A stretch of 5,037 bases of DNA from CS4-C045 sp964347545 (GTDB lineage Bacteria; Planctomycetota; Planctomycetia; Pirellulales; UBA7805), in NCBI GenBank assembly GCA_964347545.1, contig CAYFZZ010000309.1, positions 1 to 5,037 on the forward strand. The letters are read 5' to 3'. Each line of letters starts with the position of its first letter. The stretch's first letter is position 1. Shown piece after piece: positions 1-5,033 of the stretch. A program made the position numbers and the translations under genes. Below the pieces are notes generated by a model that was not told where the DNA came from, did no database searches, and saw only the letters and a program-made list of their open reading frames with translations.

Positions 1-531
1 AAGGAGGTCTACAGTCGGCCGCAAGCGTTGTCGCAGTGTCGCAGCTGGCTGTCCACCCATCTCCCGATCGCTCGGACCTTCGAAGTCGCCAGCACCTCCA
101 CCGCCGCTCAACTCGCCGCCGACAAGCCGGACGCGGCGGCGATTGCCAGTGTGCAGGCGGGGACGCACTACGGCCTGAACGTGCTGGCCGCGAACATCGA
201 GGACAACCAGGACAATCTCACCCGTTTTGCCGTCATCAGCCATCACCCGGCGGCCCGCAGCGGCAATGACAAGACGGCGCTGATGTTCCAGCTGGAACAC
301 CGTCCCGGTTCGCTGGCCGACGCCACGGCGATTTTCAAACGCCATCGTGTCAACCTTTGCTGGATCGAATCGTTCCCGCTCAGCGACGCCGCGGGCGGCT
401 ATCTGTTCTTTATTGAATTGGAAGGTCACCAGCGTGATACGCGGGTTCGCCGAGCGCTCGAGGCGCTGCGGAAGAAATCCGTGTTAATGGAAATCCTGGG
501 TTCCTACGCTCAGAGCGCTCCTGTGGAATAA
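1..531 (+). CDS. pheA: Prephenate dehydratase, C-terminal part (5' end outside window)
   Basis: Converts prephenate to phenylpyruvate in cytoplasmic phenylalanine synthesis. The frame is open from base 1 (KEVYSRPQALSQC...), so the gene starts upstream; the TTG at 28 lies inside the conserved 'VYSxPQAL-QC' segment and is not the start. 176 residues are visible. The end of the catalytic domain includes the conserved NLTRF segment (TRF at fragment residues 74-76, base 220 on), whose Thr is catalytic in characterised enzymes. An ACT domain follows at about residues 91-168, with the counterparts of the E. coli GALV and ESRP phenylalanine-binding motifs reading GSLA (103-106) and ESFP (123-126). 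Feedback inhibition by Phe is therefore expected but the Arg-to-Phe change is notable. Whether an AroQ chorismate mutase domain is fused at the N-terminus cannot be seen. The stop lies 3 bases before aroF, so the two are probably co-translated. Family call is very secure. Confidence 0.95.
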   Translation, partial: KEVYSRPQALSQCRSWLSTHLPIARTFEVASTSTAAQLAADKPDAAAIASVQAGTHYGLNVLAANIEDNQDNLTRFAVISHHPAARSGNDKTALMFQLEHRPGSLADATAIFKRHRVNLCWIESFPLSDAAGGYLFFIELEGHQRDTRVRRALEALRKKSVLMEILGSYAQSAPVE

Positions 532-534
532 GCC

Positions 535-1572
535 ATGATCATCATCCTGCGATCCGGTGCCACCGACGAACAAGTCCAGCACGTGCTGGACCGCGTGGAG
601 GCCCTCGGCTTGCACGCCCATCTCAGCCGCGGCACCTATCGGACCGTGATCGGCGTGATTGGGGACGAAGCGAAAATTGCCGTGGCCCCCTTGCAGGCCA
701 TACCCGGCGTGGCCGAGGTCGTGCCGGTCATGCCGTCTTACAAGCTGGCCAGCAGCGACGCTCATCCCCAGCCCAGTATCGTCGAGGTGGGACCGGTGAA
801 AATCGGTGGCCCCTTCGTGGCGCTGATCGCCGGCCCCTGTGCCGTGGAAAGCGCCACCCAGATGGACACGATTGCCGACGCGATCCATCGTGCGGGGGCC
901 AATATCCTGCGGGGAGGCGCGTTCAAACCCCGCACCAGCCCCTACGCCTTCCAGGGGCTGGGCGAAGAAGGCCTCAAAATCCTCCGCGCCACCGGCGACA
1001 AATACGGGATGCCCGTCGTCAGCGAGGTCATGGACCCGCGGCGGGTGGAACTGGTCGACCGCTATGTCGATATGATCCAAATCGGCGCGCGAAACATGCA
1101 AAACTTCGTGCTGCTGAACGAAGTCGGCAAACTGCAGAAACCGGTCCTGCTGAAACGGGGGATGAGCGCCTCGATTAAGGACCTGTTGATGAGCGCCGAG
1201 TACGTCTTGTCGCAGGGAAATTCCCACGTCGTGTTGTGCGAACGGGGGGTGCGCAGCTTTGATCCGGAAACTCGCAACCTCTTCGACGTGGCCGCCGTCC
1301 CGGCCGTCAAAGCCGCCTCGCACCTCCCCATCGTGGTCGACCCCAGCCATGCCACGGGCCGCCCCGATCTGATCCCCGCCTGCGCCCTGGCCGGTGCCGC
1401 CGCCGGCGCCGACGGGATCCACGTGGAAGTCCATCACTGTCCCGAAGAAGCCCTGGCCGACGGCCCCCAGGCCCTGCTGCCCGATCAGTACCAGGAACTG
1501 GCCGGCCAGATCCGCAAAATCGTGGAAATCCTGGGACGTCAAATCAGCCCCGCTGGAGTCCCCAGCGCATGA
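535..1572 (+). CDS. aroF: 3-deoxy-7-phosphoheptulonate synthase (DAHP synthase), type I-beta, with N-terminal regulatory domain
   Basis: Condenses phosphoenolpyruvate with erythrose-4-phosphate, the first step of the shikimate pathway. 345 residues. Residues 1-70 form the ferredoxin-like regulatory domain known from Thermotoga maritima DAHP synthase; the catalytic (beta/alpha)8 barrel follows. Visible motifs are AGPCAVES (99-106), GGAFKPRTSPY (127-137), IQIGARNMQN (181-190), LLKRGM (205-210), CERGVRSFD (235-243) and VDPSHATGR (268-276). The four metal ligands Cys102, His272, Glu298 and Asp309 fall at the same numbers I recall for the Thermotoga enzyme. His29 and Ser31, reported there to contact the Tyr inhibitor, are also conserved, so Tyr/Phe feedback is likely (inference). 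ATG 535 gives an N-terminus collinear with that homologue. There is no strong Shine-Dalgarno; the gene starts 3 bases after pheA and its TGA overlaps the tpiA start. A KDO-8-P synthase is the related alternative, but the KPRTSPY motif and the FL domain favour DAHP synthase. Confidence 0.96.
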   Translation: MIIILRSGATDEQVQHVLDRVEALGLHAHLSRGTYRTVIGVIGDEAKIAVAPLQAIPGVAEVVPVMPSYKLASSDAHPQPSIVEVGPVKIGGPFVALIAGPCAVESATQMDTIADAIHRAGANILRGGAFKPRTSPYAFQGLGEEGLKILRATGDKYGMPVVSEVMDPRRVELVDRYVDMIQIGARNMQNFVLLNEVGKLQKPVLLKRGMSASIKDLLMSAEYVLSQGNSHVVLCERGVRSFDPETRNLFDVAAVPAVKAASHLPIVVDPSHATGRPDLIPACALAGAAAGADGIHVEVHHCPEEALADGPQALLPDQYQELAGQIRKIVEILGRQISPAGVPSA

Positions 1573-2321
1573 GAAAGCCCTTCATCGCCGGCAACTGGAA
1601 AATGCACACCGACCGGGCCACGGCCGTCCAGCTGGCGACCGCCATCGCCCAGCGGGCCGCCGAACTTCCCCAGGTCGACCTGGCTGTCTGCCCCCCCAGT
1701 GTCTACCTGGACGCCGTCGCCGCCGCCATCGCCAGCGCCCCCCTGGCCCTGGGGGCCCAAAACATGTTCTACGAACCGGAGGGGGCGTTCACGGGGGAGC
1801 TGAGCGCCGCGATGCTGCTGGATGTCGGCTGCCGCTACGTGATCCTCGGCCACAGCGAACGCCGCCACCTCCTGGGCGAAACCGACCAGGACGTCAATCG
1901 CAAGCTGCACGCCGCCCTCACCGCCGGCCTGACGCCCATCGTCTGTGTCGGCGAACTGCTGGCCGAACGCGAGGCTGGCCAGACCCAGGAGGTCATCCAG
2001 CGGCAGTTCGACGGATCGCTGGCCGGCCTCGCCCCCCCGCAGGCCGGGAAAATCGTGATTGCCTACGAACCGGTGTGGGCCATCGGGACCGGCCAGGTGG
2101 CGACCCCCCAGCAGGCAGAAGAGGTGCATCTCGATCTTCGCAAACTGCTGGCCGAACGGTACAATACGGCGGTCGCCCAAGAGGTCCGGATCCAGTACGG
2201 CGGCAGCGTGAAACCGGAAAACGCCGCCGACCTGCTGGCTCAACCCAATATCGACGGGGCCCTGGTCGGCGGTGCCAGCCTGGAGGCGGACAGCTTCCTG
2301 GCCATCGCCGCCGCCGCCTAA
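1569..2321 (+). CDS. tpiA: Triosephosphate isomerase
   Basis: Interconverts dihydroxyacetone phosphate and glyceraldehyde 3-phosphate in glycolysis and gluconeogenesis; cytoplasmic, usually a homodimer. 250 residues, the normal bacterial length. Signature residues are all present: Asn9 and Lys11 in GNWKM, the electrophile His95 in LGHSERR (93-99), the catalytic base Glu167 in AYEPVWAIGTG (165-175, leading into the phosphate-gripping loop 6), YGGSV (210-214) and the phosphate-binding GG at 234-235. No key residue is missing. The ATG shares bases with the aroF stop (ATGA at 1569-1572), which implies translational coupling to aroF. There is no separate promoter or strong ribosome binding site because the start lies inside aroF. 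secG follows after 97 bases, a common neighbour of tpiA. The C-terminus ends in an Ala run (AIAAAA). Confidence 0.98.
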   Translation: MRKPFIAGNWKMHTDRATAVQLATAIAQRAAELPQVDLAVCPPSVYLDAVAAAIASAPLALGAQNMFYEPEGAFTGELSAAMLLDVGCRYVILGHSERRHLLGETDQDVNRKLHAALTAGLTPIVCVGELLAEREAGQTQEVIQRQFDGSLAGLAPPQAGKIVIAYEPVWAIGTGQVATPQQAEEVHLDLRKLLAERYNTAVAQEVRIQYGGSVKPENAADLLAQPNIDGALVGGASLEADSFLAIAAAA

Positions 2322-2418
2322 AGGCCGCCAGAGCCCCGCGGCGGACGATGGGAATCGGACCGAAGGCAGGCAAAACTGACCACCATCCCCTTCAACCCAA
2401 AGGCGGACGAGCAAACCG

Positions 2419-2805
2419 ATGAATTGGAACCCCGTAATCCTGGTGCTCTTAATCCTCATGGCCGTCTTCCTGATCCTGCTGGTCCTCGTCCAACGGGGAC
2501 GCGGCGGGGGCCTGGCCGGCGCTCTGGGAGGCATGGGTGGCCAAAGCGCCTTTGGGGCCAAGGCGGGTGACACGTTTACCAAGATCACGATGTGGTCCGC
2601 CTTCCTCTGGATCCTGCTGTGCATCGTCGGCTTCCGCGTGATCAGTGGCAGTGCCGAACAAGAACTGGCACCCCCCGGCATGGGAGCTCTACCCGGCGAA
2701 GGGGAGACCAGCGAGACGAAGACCACCCCCGCACCCCCGCCGGGCGGCGGGCAGACACCCGCGGCGCCCGCCACGGCAACACCTGCCCAAGCACCCGCAG
2801 AATAA
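2419..2805 (+). CDS. secG: Protein translocase subunit SecG with long Pro/Ala-rich tail
   Basis: Small inner-membrane subunit of the SecYEG channel that aids SecA-driven export. 128 residues with the two-helix SecG plan: membrane helix 1 at about residues 5-24, the conserved Gly-rich loop VQRGRGGGLAGALGG (24-38) continuing to FGAKAGDTFTKIT, and helix 2 at about 57-75. Classic SecG proteins have the same 'LLQxGKGGGLAGAFGG' loop. Residues 80-128 form a hydrophilic tail rich in Pro, Ala, Gly and Thr that looks disordered. The start is the only ATG that gives a short N-terminus before helix 1; upstream, 'ggcgga' at about 15 bases is at best a weak ribosome binding site. It follows tpiA after a 97-base spacer in which I see no clear promoter or terminator. 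Confidence 0.93.
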   Translation: MNWNPVILVLLILMAVFLILLVLVQRGRGGGLAGALGGMGGQSAFGAKAGDTFTKITMWSAFLWILLCIVGFRVISGSAEQELAPPGMGALPGEGETSETKTTPAPPPGGGQTPAAPATATPAQAPAE

Positions 2806-2810
2806 CCCCG

Positions 2811-2830
2811 GGCCACCCCCGGCCACCCCC
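2811..2830 (+). repeat. Perfect tandem pair of a 10-base C-rich unit in the secG-yicC spacer
   Basis: The unit ggccaccccc occurs twice back to back just after the secG stop. The surrounding 2806-2856 stretch is strongly C-rich with several runs of 5-7 C. It may be simple slippage, or part of an unstructured C-rich leader that Rho could bind; only the repeat itself is directly seen. Confidence 0.7.
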
Positions 2831-2856
2831 ACCGCTGGGCGACCCCCCCAGACCAC

Positions 2857-2877
2857 CGGGTCCCCGCGCCGGACCCG
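2857..2877 (+). other. GC-rich hairpin between secG and yicC
   Basis: cgggtcc (2857-2863) and ggacccg (2871-2877) are perfect reverse complements, giving a 7-bp stem with a 7-base loop. No T-run follows, so it is not a standard intrinsic terminator. It may stabilise the secG 3' end or structure the yicC leader; the role is not determined. Confidence 0.55.
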
Positions 2878-2882
2878 TCACC

Positions 2883-2902
2883 CTCCTGCGAGGAGACCTG
2901 CC
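2883..2902 (+). promoter_or_regulatory. yicC ribosome binding site inside a small hairpin
   Basis: aggag (2891-2895) is a strong Shine-Dalgarno sequence 7 bases before the TTG at 2903 and sets that codon as the yicC start; from the ATG at 2915 the spacing would be 19 bases. The five bases ctcct at 2883-2887 are the exact complement and are separated by a gcg triloop, so the site can fold on itself. Whether the hairpin forms in the cell is an inference. Confidence 0.65.
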
Positions 2903-3784
2903 TTGCTGTTCAGCATGACCGGATACGGCGAGGCCGCTCGCCAAGACGAACACCTGGCGGCCACGGTGGAAGTCCGCGCCATCAACAACCGGTACCTGAA
3001 AGTCGTCGCTCGCTGCGGTGACGGATTTCCCACGCTGGAATCGCAGATCGAGCCGGTGGTCCGCCGTCACATCAAACGGGGTACCGTCCAGGTCCAGGTC
3101 CGCATCCAACGGCCCTCGCCCACCGAAGGGTTTCGCATCAACGAAGAAGTGCTGGAAGGCTACCGGCGGCAGTTGGAACAGATTCAACAGCACTGGCAAC
3201 GGACGGAACCGGTGCCTCTGGACGCTTTGCTGGAACTTCCCGGCGTCGTGGACGAACAACCGCTGACGGGGGATGCGGCCCAGGTCTGGTCGCTGGTCGA
3301 ACCCACGCTGACCACGGCCTTGGAAAACCTGAACGCCATGCGGCGGGCCGAGGGGGAGTCGATGGCGAGCGATTTGAGCGGCAACGTGGAGGTGATCGAA
3401 GACCAGCTGGCGAAACTGGAGACGCGGGCTCCCCAGGTCCTGGCCGCCTACCGCCAGAGGCTATGCGAACGGATCCAGCAGTGGTTGCAGGAAAACCAGG
3501 TCGCGGCCGACACGGTGGATCTGATTCGGGAAGTGGGGCTGTTTGCCGACCGCTGCGACATTTCCGAGGAGTGCGTGCGGCTGCACAGCCACCTGGACCA
3601 GTTCCGGCAGACGATCCAGCAGGCGGAAGCGTCCGGCCGGCGGCTCGACTTTTTAACCCAAGAGATGTTTCGCGAAACCAACACCATCGGCTCGAAAGCC
3701 AACGACGCCCAAATCTCGCAGCACGTGGTCGAGATCAAAACGGCCATCGAGCGGATCCGCGAGATGGTGCAAAATGTGGAATAA
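2903..3784 (+). CDS. yicC: YicC/YloC-family endoribonuclease
   Basis: Member of the YicC family. The E. coli protein has been described as an RNase that takes part in small RNA decay and forms a multimeric ring-like enzyme; the Bacillus relative is YloC. 293 residues from the TTG start, the family's usual length (about 290). The N-terminal YicC-like domain begins with LLFSMTGYGEA (the expected 'SMTGF/YG' signature) and includes EVRAINNRYL; the C-terminal DUF1732 domain shows REVGLFADRCDISEE (209-223) and GRRLDFLTQEMFRETNTIGSKAND (245-268), followed by an acidic/helical end. The TTG start is chosen because an aggag lies 7 bases upstream and the N-terminus then fits the family; the frame also stays open upstream through secG but that part is Pro/Arg-rich shadow sequence. 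It lies upstream of gmk and rpoZ as in Bacillus. Family assignment is secure; the RNA targets here are unknown. Confidence 0.93.
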   Translation: MLFSMTGYGEAARQDEHLAATVEVRAINNRYLKVVARCGDGFPTLESQIEPVVRRHIKRGTVQVQVRIQRPSPTEGFRINEEVLEGYRRQLEQIQQHWQRTEPVPLDALLELPGVVDEQPLTGDAAQVWSLVEPTLTTALENLNAMRRAEGESMASDLSGNVEVIEDQLAKLETRAPQVLAAYRQRLCERIQQWLQENQVAADTVDLIREVGLFADRCDISEECVRLHSHLDQFRQTIQQAEASGRRLDFLTQEMFRETNTIGSKANDAQISQHVVEIKTAIERIREMVQNVE

Positions 3785-3799
3785 GCGCTTCCTGCCCCC

Positions 3800-3835
3800 G
3801 CGGCCACATGGCCGCTCAGCCCGCCCGCTAGGCGG
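3800..3835 (+). other. Two consecutive hairpins in the yicC-gmk spacer
   Basis: gcggcc (3800-3805) pairs with ggccgc (3810-3815) around a 4-base loop, and ccgcc (3821-3825) pairs with ggcgg (3831-3835) around a 5-base loop. Together they fill most of the 60-base spacer. No T-run follows either stem. The second ends 9 bases before the gmk ATG, where no Shine-Dalgarno is seen, so the structures could act on mRNA stability or on gmk translation (inference). Confidence 0.5.
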
Positions 3836-3844
3836 CAAGCCCCC

Positions 3845-4414
3845 ATGGCCCAGCCCGGCAAACTGATCGTGATCTCCGGCCCTTCCGGATCGGGCAAATC
3901 CACCGTGCTGAAACGGGTCTTCGCCACCAGCGGGCTGCCCTTGACCTGGAGCGTTTCCGCCACGACCCGCCCCCCCCGGCCGGGCGAAGTCGATGGGGAG
4001 GACTATCATTTTTTGTCCGACCAGGAATTTCAACGGCGGCGGCAAGCGGGCGAATTCCTGGAATCCTGCGAAGTTTTCGGCCGCGGACACTGGTACGGCA
4101 CCCTCGACCAGGAAGTTGCCCCTAGGCTGCAGCGGGGAGATTGGGTAGTCTTGGAGATCGATGTGCAGGGGACCATGGCGGTCGTCCAGCGATACCCGGA
4201 GGCGATCACCATCTTCGTGCGACCCTCCTCGCTGGAAGAACTCCAGCGGCGGCTGACAGCCCGCGGGACCGAGACGCCCGAGGCCATCCAGCGGCGGCTG
4301 GAAGTCGCAGGGCGCGAAATGAAATCCATCGACCACTACCGACACGTGATCGTCAACGACAACCTCGACGAGGCCGTCCAGCACCTGACCCAAATCCTGC
4401 TCAGCTACCGGTGA
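3845..4414 (+). CDS. gmk: Guanylate kinase
   Basis: Phosphorylates GMP to GDP with ATP in the cytoplasm, essential for GTP and dGTP supply. 189 residues, short-end normal for bacterial Gmk. The Walker A loop GPSGSGKST (12-20) opens the protein; the GMP-binding region SVSATTRPPRPGEVDGEDYHF (36-56) carries Ser38, Arg42, Arg45 and Tyr54; GEFLE (69-73) and HWYGT (82-86) follow; LEIDVQG (103-109) is the Walker B-like strand. The lid RGTETPEAIQRRL (140-152) has the expected arginines, and HVIVNDN (167-173) is the adenine-side motif near the end. Nothing essential is missing. The ATG at 3845 gives the usual few residues before the first strand. No Shine-Dalgarno is visible, so initiation may rely on another signal. 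It sits between yicC and the omega subunit gene, a conserved arrangement. Confidence 0.97.
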   Translation: MAQPGKLIVISGPSGSGKSTVLKRVFATSGLPLTWSVSATTRPPRPGEVDGEDYHFLSDQEFQRRRQAGEFLESCEVFGRGHWYGTLDQEVAPRLQRGDWVVLEIDVQGTMAVVQRYPEAITIFVRPSSLEELQRRLTARGTETPEAIQRRLEVAGREMKSIDHYRHVIVNDNLDEAVQHLTQILLSYR

Positions 4415-4430
4415 CCGCCGGTCCGTCAAC

Positions 4431-4442
4431 GGAAGGCCTTCC
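4431..4442. repeat. Perfect 12-base palindrome after gmk
   Basis: ggaaggccttcc equals its own reverse complement. It lies 16 bases after the gmk stop, next to a weaker dyad (accgg at 4407-4411 with ccggt at 4418-4422) that spans the stop codon. It could be a protein-binding dyad or a short RNA hairpin (4-bp stem, 4-base loop); it could also be chance in GC-rich DNA. Confidence 0.5.
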
Positions 4443-4500
4443 TGCCACCGCCCACCGCTCCCCACACCGACAACCCACCTTTCCCCAGCCCACCCCAAGC
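4441..4500 (+). promoter_or_regulatory. C-rich, G-poor leader upstream of rpoZ (rut-like candidate)
   Basis: In these 60 bases I count 37 C and 6 G, a strong excess of C over G in the transcribed strand compared with the neighbouring genes. C-rich, G-poor, poorly structured RNA is the property Rho prefers for loading. No conserved -35/-10 pair is recognisable in the 130-base gmk-rpoZ spacer. The rut interpretation is inference only. Confidence 0.35.
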
Positions 4501-4534
4501 CGAGCTGGCAAAAATCCATCTGCAACCCGTTCCC

Positions 4535-4538
4535 GGAG
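4535..4538 (+). promoter_or_regulatory. Shine-Dalgarno sequence of rpoZ
   Basis: ggag at 4535-4538 lies 6 bases before the ATG at 4545 and decides that start. The surrounding ggagacctcc closely resembles the ggagacctgcc before yicC. Confidence 0.7.
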
Positions 4539-4544
4539 ACCTCC

Positions 4545-4817
4545 ATGCTAGATGACCTGAAAGAAGAACAGATCGTCAACAAGGTTGGCGGACGCTTCAA
4601 ATTGTCGACGCTGATCCAGAAAAGGCTGGTCGCGCTCAACGGCGGCAGCCGGCCGCTGGTCAACCTCGGCTCGGACGACAAGCTGCAAATCGTGATCCAG
4701 GAGATCCTGCAAGACAAAATCTACCTGGACACCGAATCCAACGTGCGGATCGTCGGCGAAGAGGGCGAAGAATTCACCCCCGGCCCGCCCGAATTGGACC
4801 TTGAAAACCTGGGCTAG
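4545..4817 (+). CDS. rpoZ: DNA-directed RNA polymerase subunit omega
   Basis: Small subunit that helps fold and hold beta' in the RNA polymerase core. 90 residues, close to the family's usual size. Residues 9-62 match the omega/Rpb6 core: QIVNKVGGRFKLSTLIQKRL (the 'KxGxRFxLvxxaxxRa' helix pair), LNGGSRPLVNLGSDDKL (31-47) and an IQEILQDKIYL helix (51-61). Residues 62-90 form an acidic, Gly/Pro-containing tail. The N-terminus MLDDLKEEQ lacks the MAR motif of proteobacterial omega. Position directly after gmk is typical (gmk-rpoZ in both E. coli and Bacillus), which strengthens an otherwise short and diverged match. A good ggag ribosome binding site is present. spoT or coaBC, common next genes in other phyla, do not follow within the window. 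Confidence 0.87.
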   Translation: MLDDLKEEQIVNKVGGRFKLSTLIQKRLVALNGGSRPLVNLGSDDKLQIVIQEILQDKIYLDTESNVRIVGEEGEEFTPGPPELDLENLG

Positions 4818-4837
4818 GCGCTTTGTCACGATTTATT

Positions 4838-4864
4838 ACCACGAAGAGCGCGAAGAGCACGAAG
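4838..4864. repeat. Short tandem repeat of a 9-base unit downstream of rpoZ
   Basis: The unit cgaagagc(g/a) occurs at 4842-4850 and 4851-4859, and a partial copy at 4860-4864, preceded by 'ttattacca'. Intergenic strings of the type 'ccacgaagagcgcgaag' are, as I recall, scattered through planctomycete and related genomes; this copy is directly visible but its dispersed nature cannot be tested here. Confidence 0.7.
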
Positions 4865-4868
4865 CCGT

Positions 4869-4963
4869 GTAGGCCGGAACAAGCGCAGCGCTGTTCCGAC
4901 GGCACCGGAATCTAACCGCAAAGCGCCAACTGCCGGAACTGCGCGTTGCTTGTTCCAGCCTAC
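4869..4963. repeat. Inverted pair of a 33-base palindromic element
   Basis: The arm at 4869-4901 and the reverse complement of 4931-4963 agree at 26 of 33 positions, sharing gtaggc, ggaacaagc and gttccg blocks. The left arm is itself a hairpin: cggaac (4875-4880) pairs with gttccg (4893-4898), and inside it agcg (4882-4885) pairs with cgct (4889-4892), leaving one bulged A and a 3-base loop. The right arm keeps ggaac/gttcc (4935-4939 and 4952-4956) but has a weaker core. This looks like a REP/BIME-like dispersed element in a head-to-head pair; it may also end the operon transcript. Confidence 0.7.
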
Positions 4964-5033
4964 CCCTACCCTCAATCCCGTTTGATGGATGACCGATCTG
5001 ATTGTTAACCGCAACGCAGCGCCATGCGCCAAC
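4913..5033. repeat. Direct repeat of a 'taaccgcaa...gcgccaac' motif
   Basis: taaccgcaa followed by agcgccaac occurs at 4913-4930. The same taaccgcaa occurs at 5006-5014, followed by agcgcca (5018-5024) and gcgccaac (5026-5033), as if the second block were expanded. The copies flank the right arm of the inverted pair. This is probably another short dispersed repeat unit. No gene is supported in 4818-5037. Confidence 0.5.

Noticed and set aside
484..1542. 352-residue open frame on the - strand opposite aroF
   Set aside because: It is antisense to a fully motif-supported DAHP synthase, and its composition (many His, Asp, Gly) is typical of antisense reading of GC-rich codons.
1539..2816. 425-residue open frame on the - strand opposite tpiA and secG
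   Set aside because: It spans two well-supported genes and their spacer, shows no recognisable domain and is low-complexity at its start.
2857..2877. Intrinsic terminator between secG and yicC
   Set aside because: The stem is good but no T-run follows, so a Rho-independent terminator cannot be claimed.
2645..2902. Upstream in-frame extension of yicC overlapping secG
   Set aside because: The added residues are Pro/Arg-rich shadow sequence, the family begins at the SMTGYG signature, and a strong Shine-Dalgarno supports TTG 2903.
3653..4717. 354-residue open frame on the - strand opposite gmk and neighbours
   Set aside because: It crosses yicC, gmk and rpoZ and has no recognisable motif; it reflects the scarcity of stop codons in GC-rich DNA.
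4838..4963. CRISPR array
   Set aside because: The repeats are only 9 bases in tandem, or a single inverted pair; there is no regular repeat-spacer pattern and no cas gene.
4826..5032. 68-residue open frame on the - strand at the right end
   Set aside because: It runs through the tandem and inverted repeats, has no ribosome binding site that I can see and resembles no known protein.
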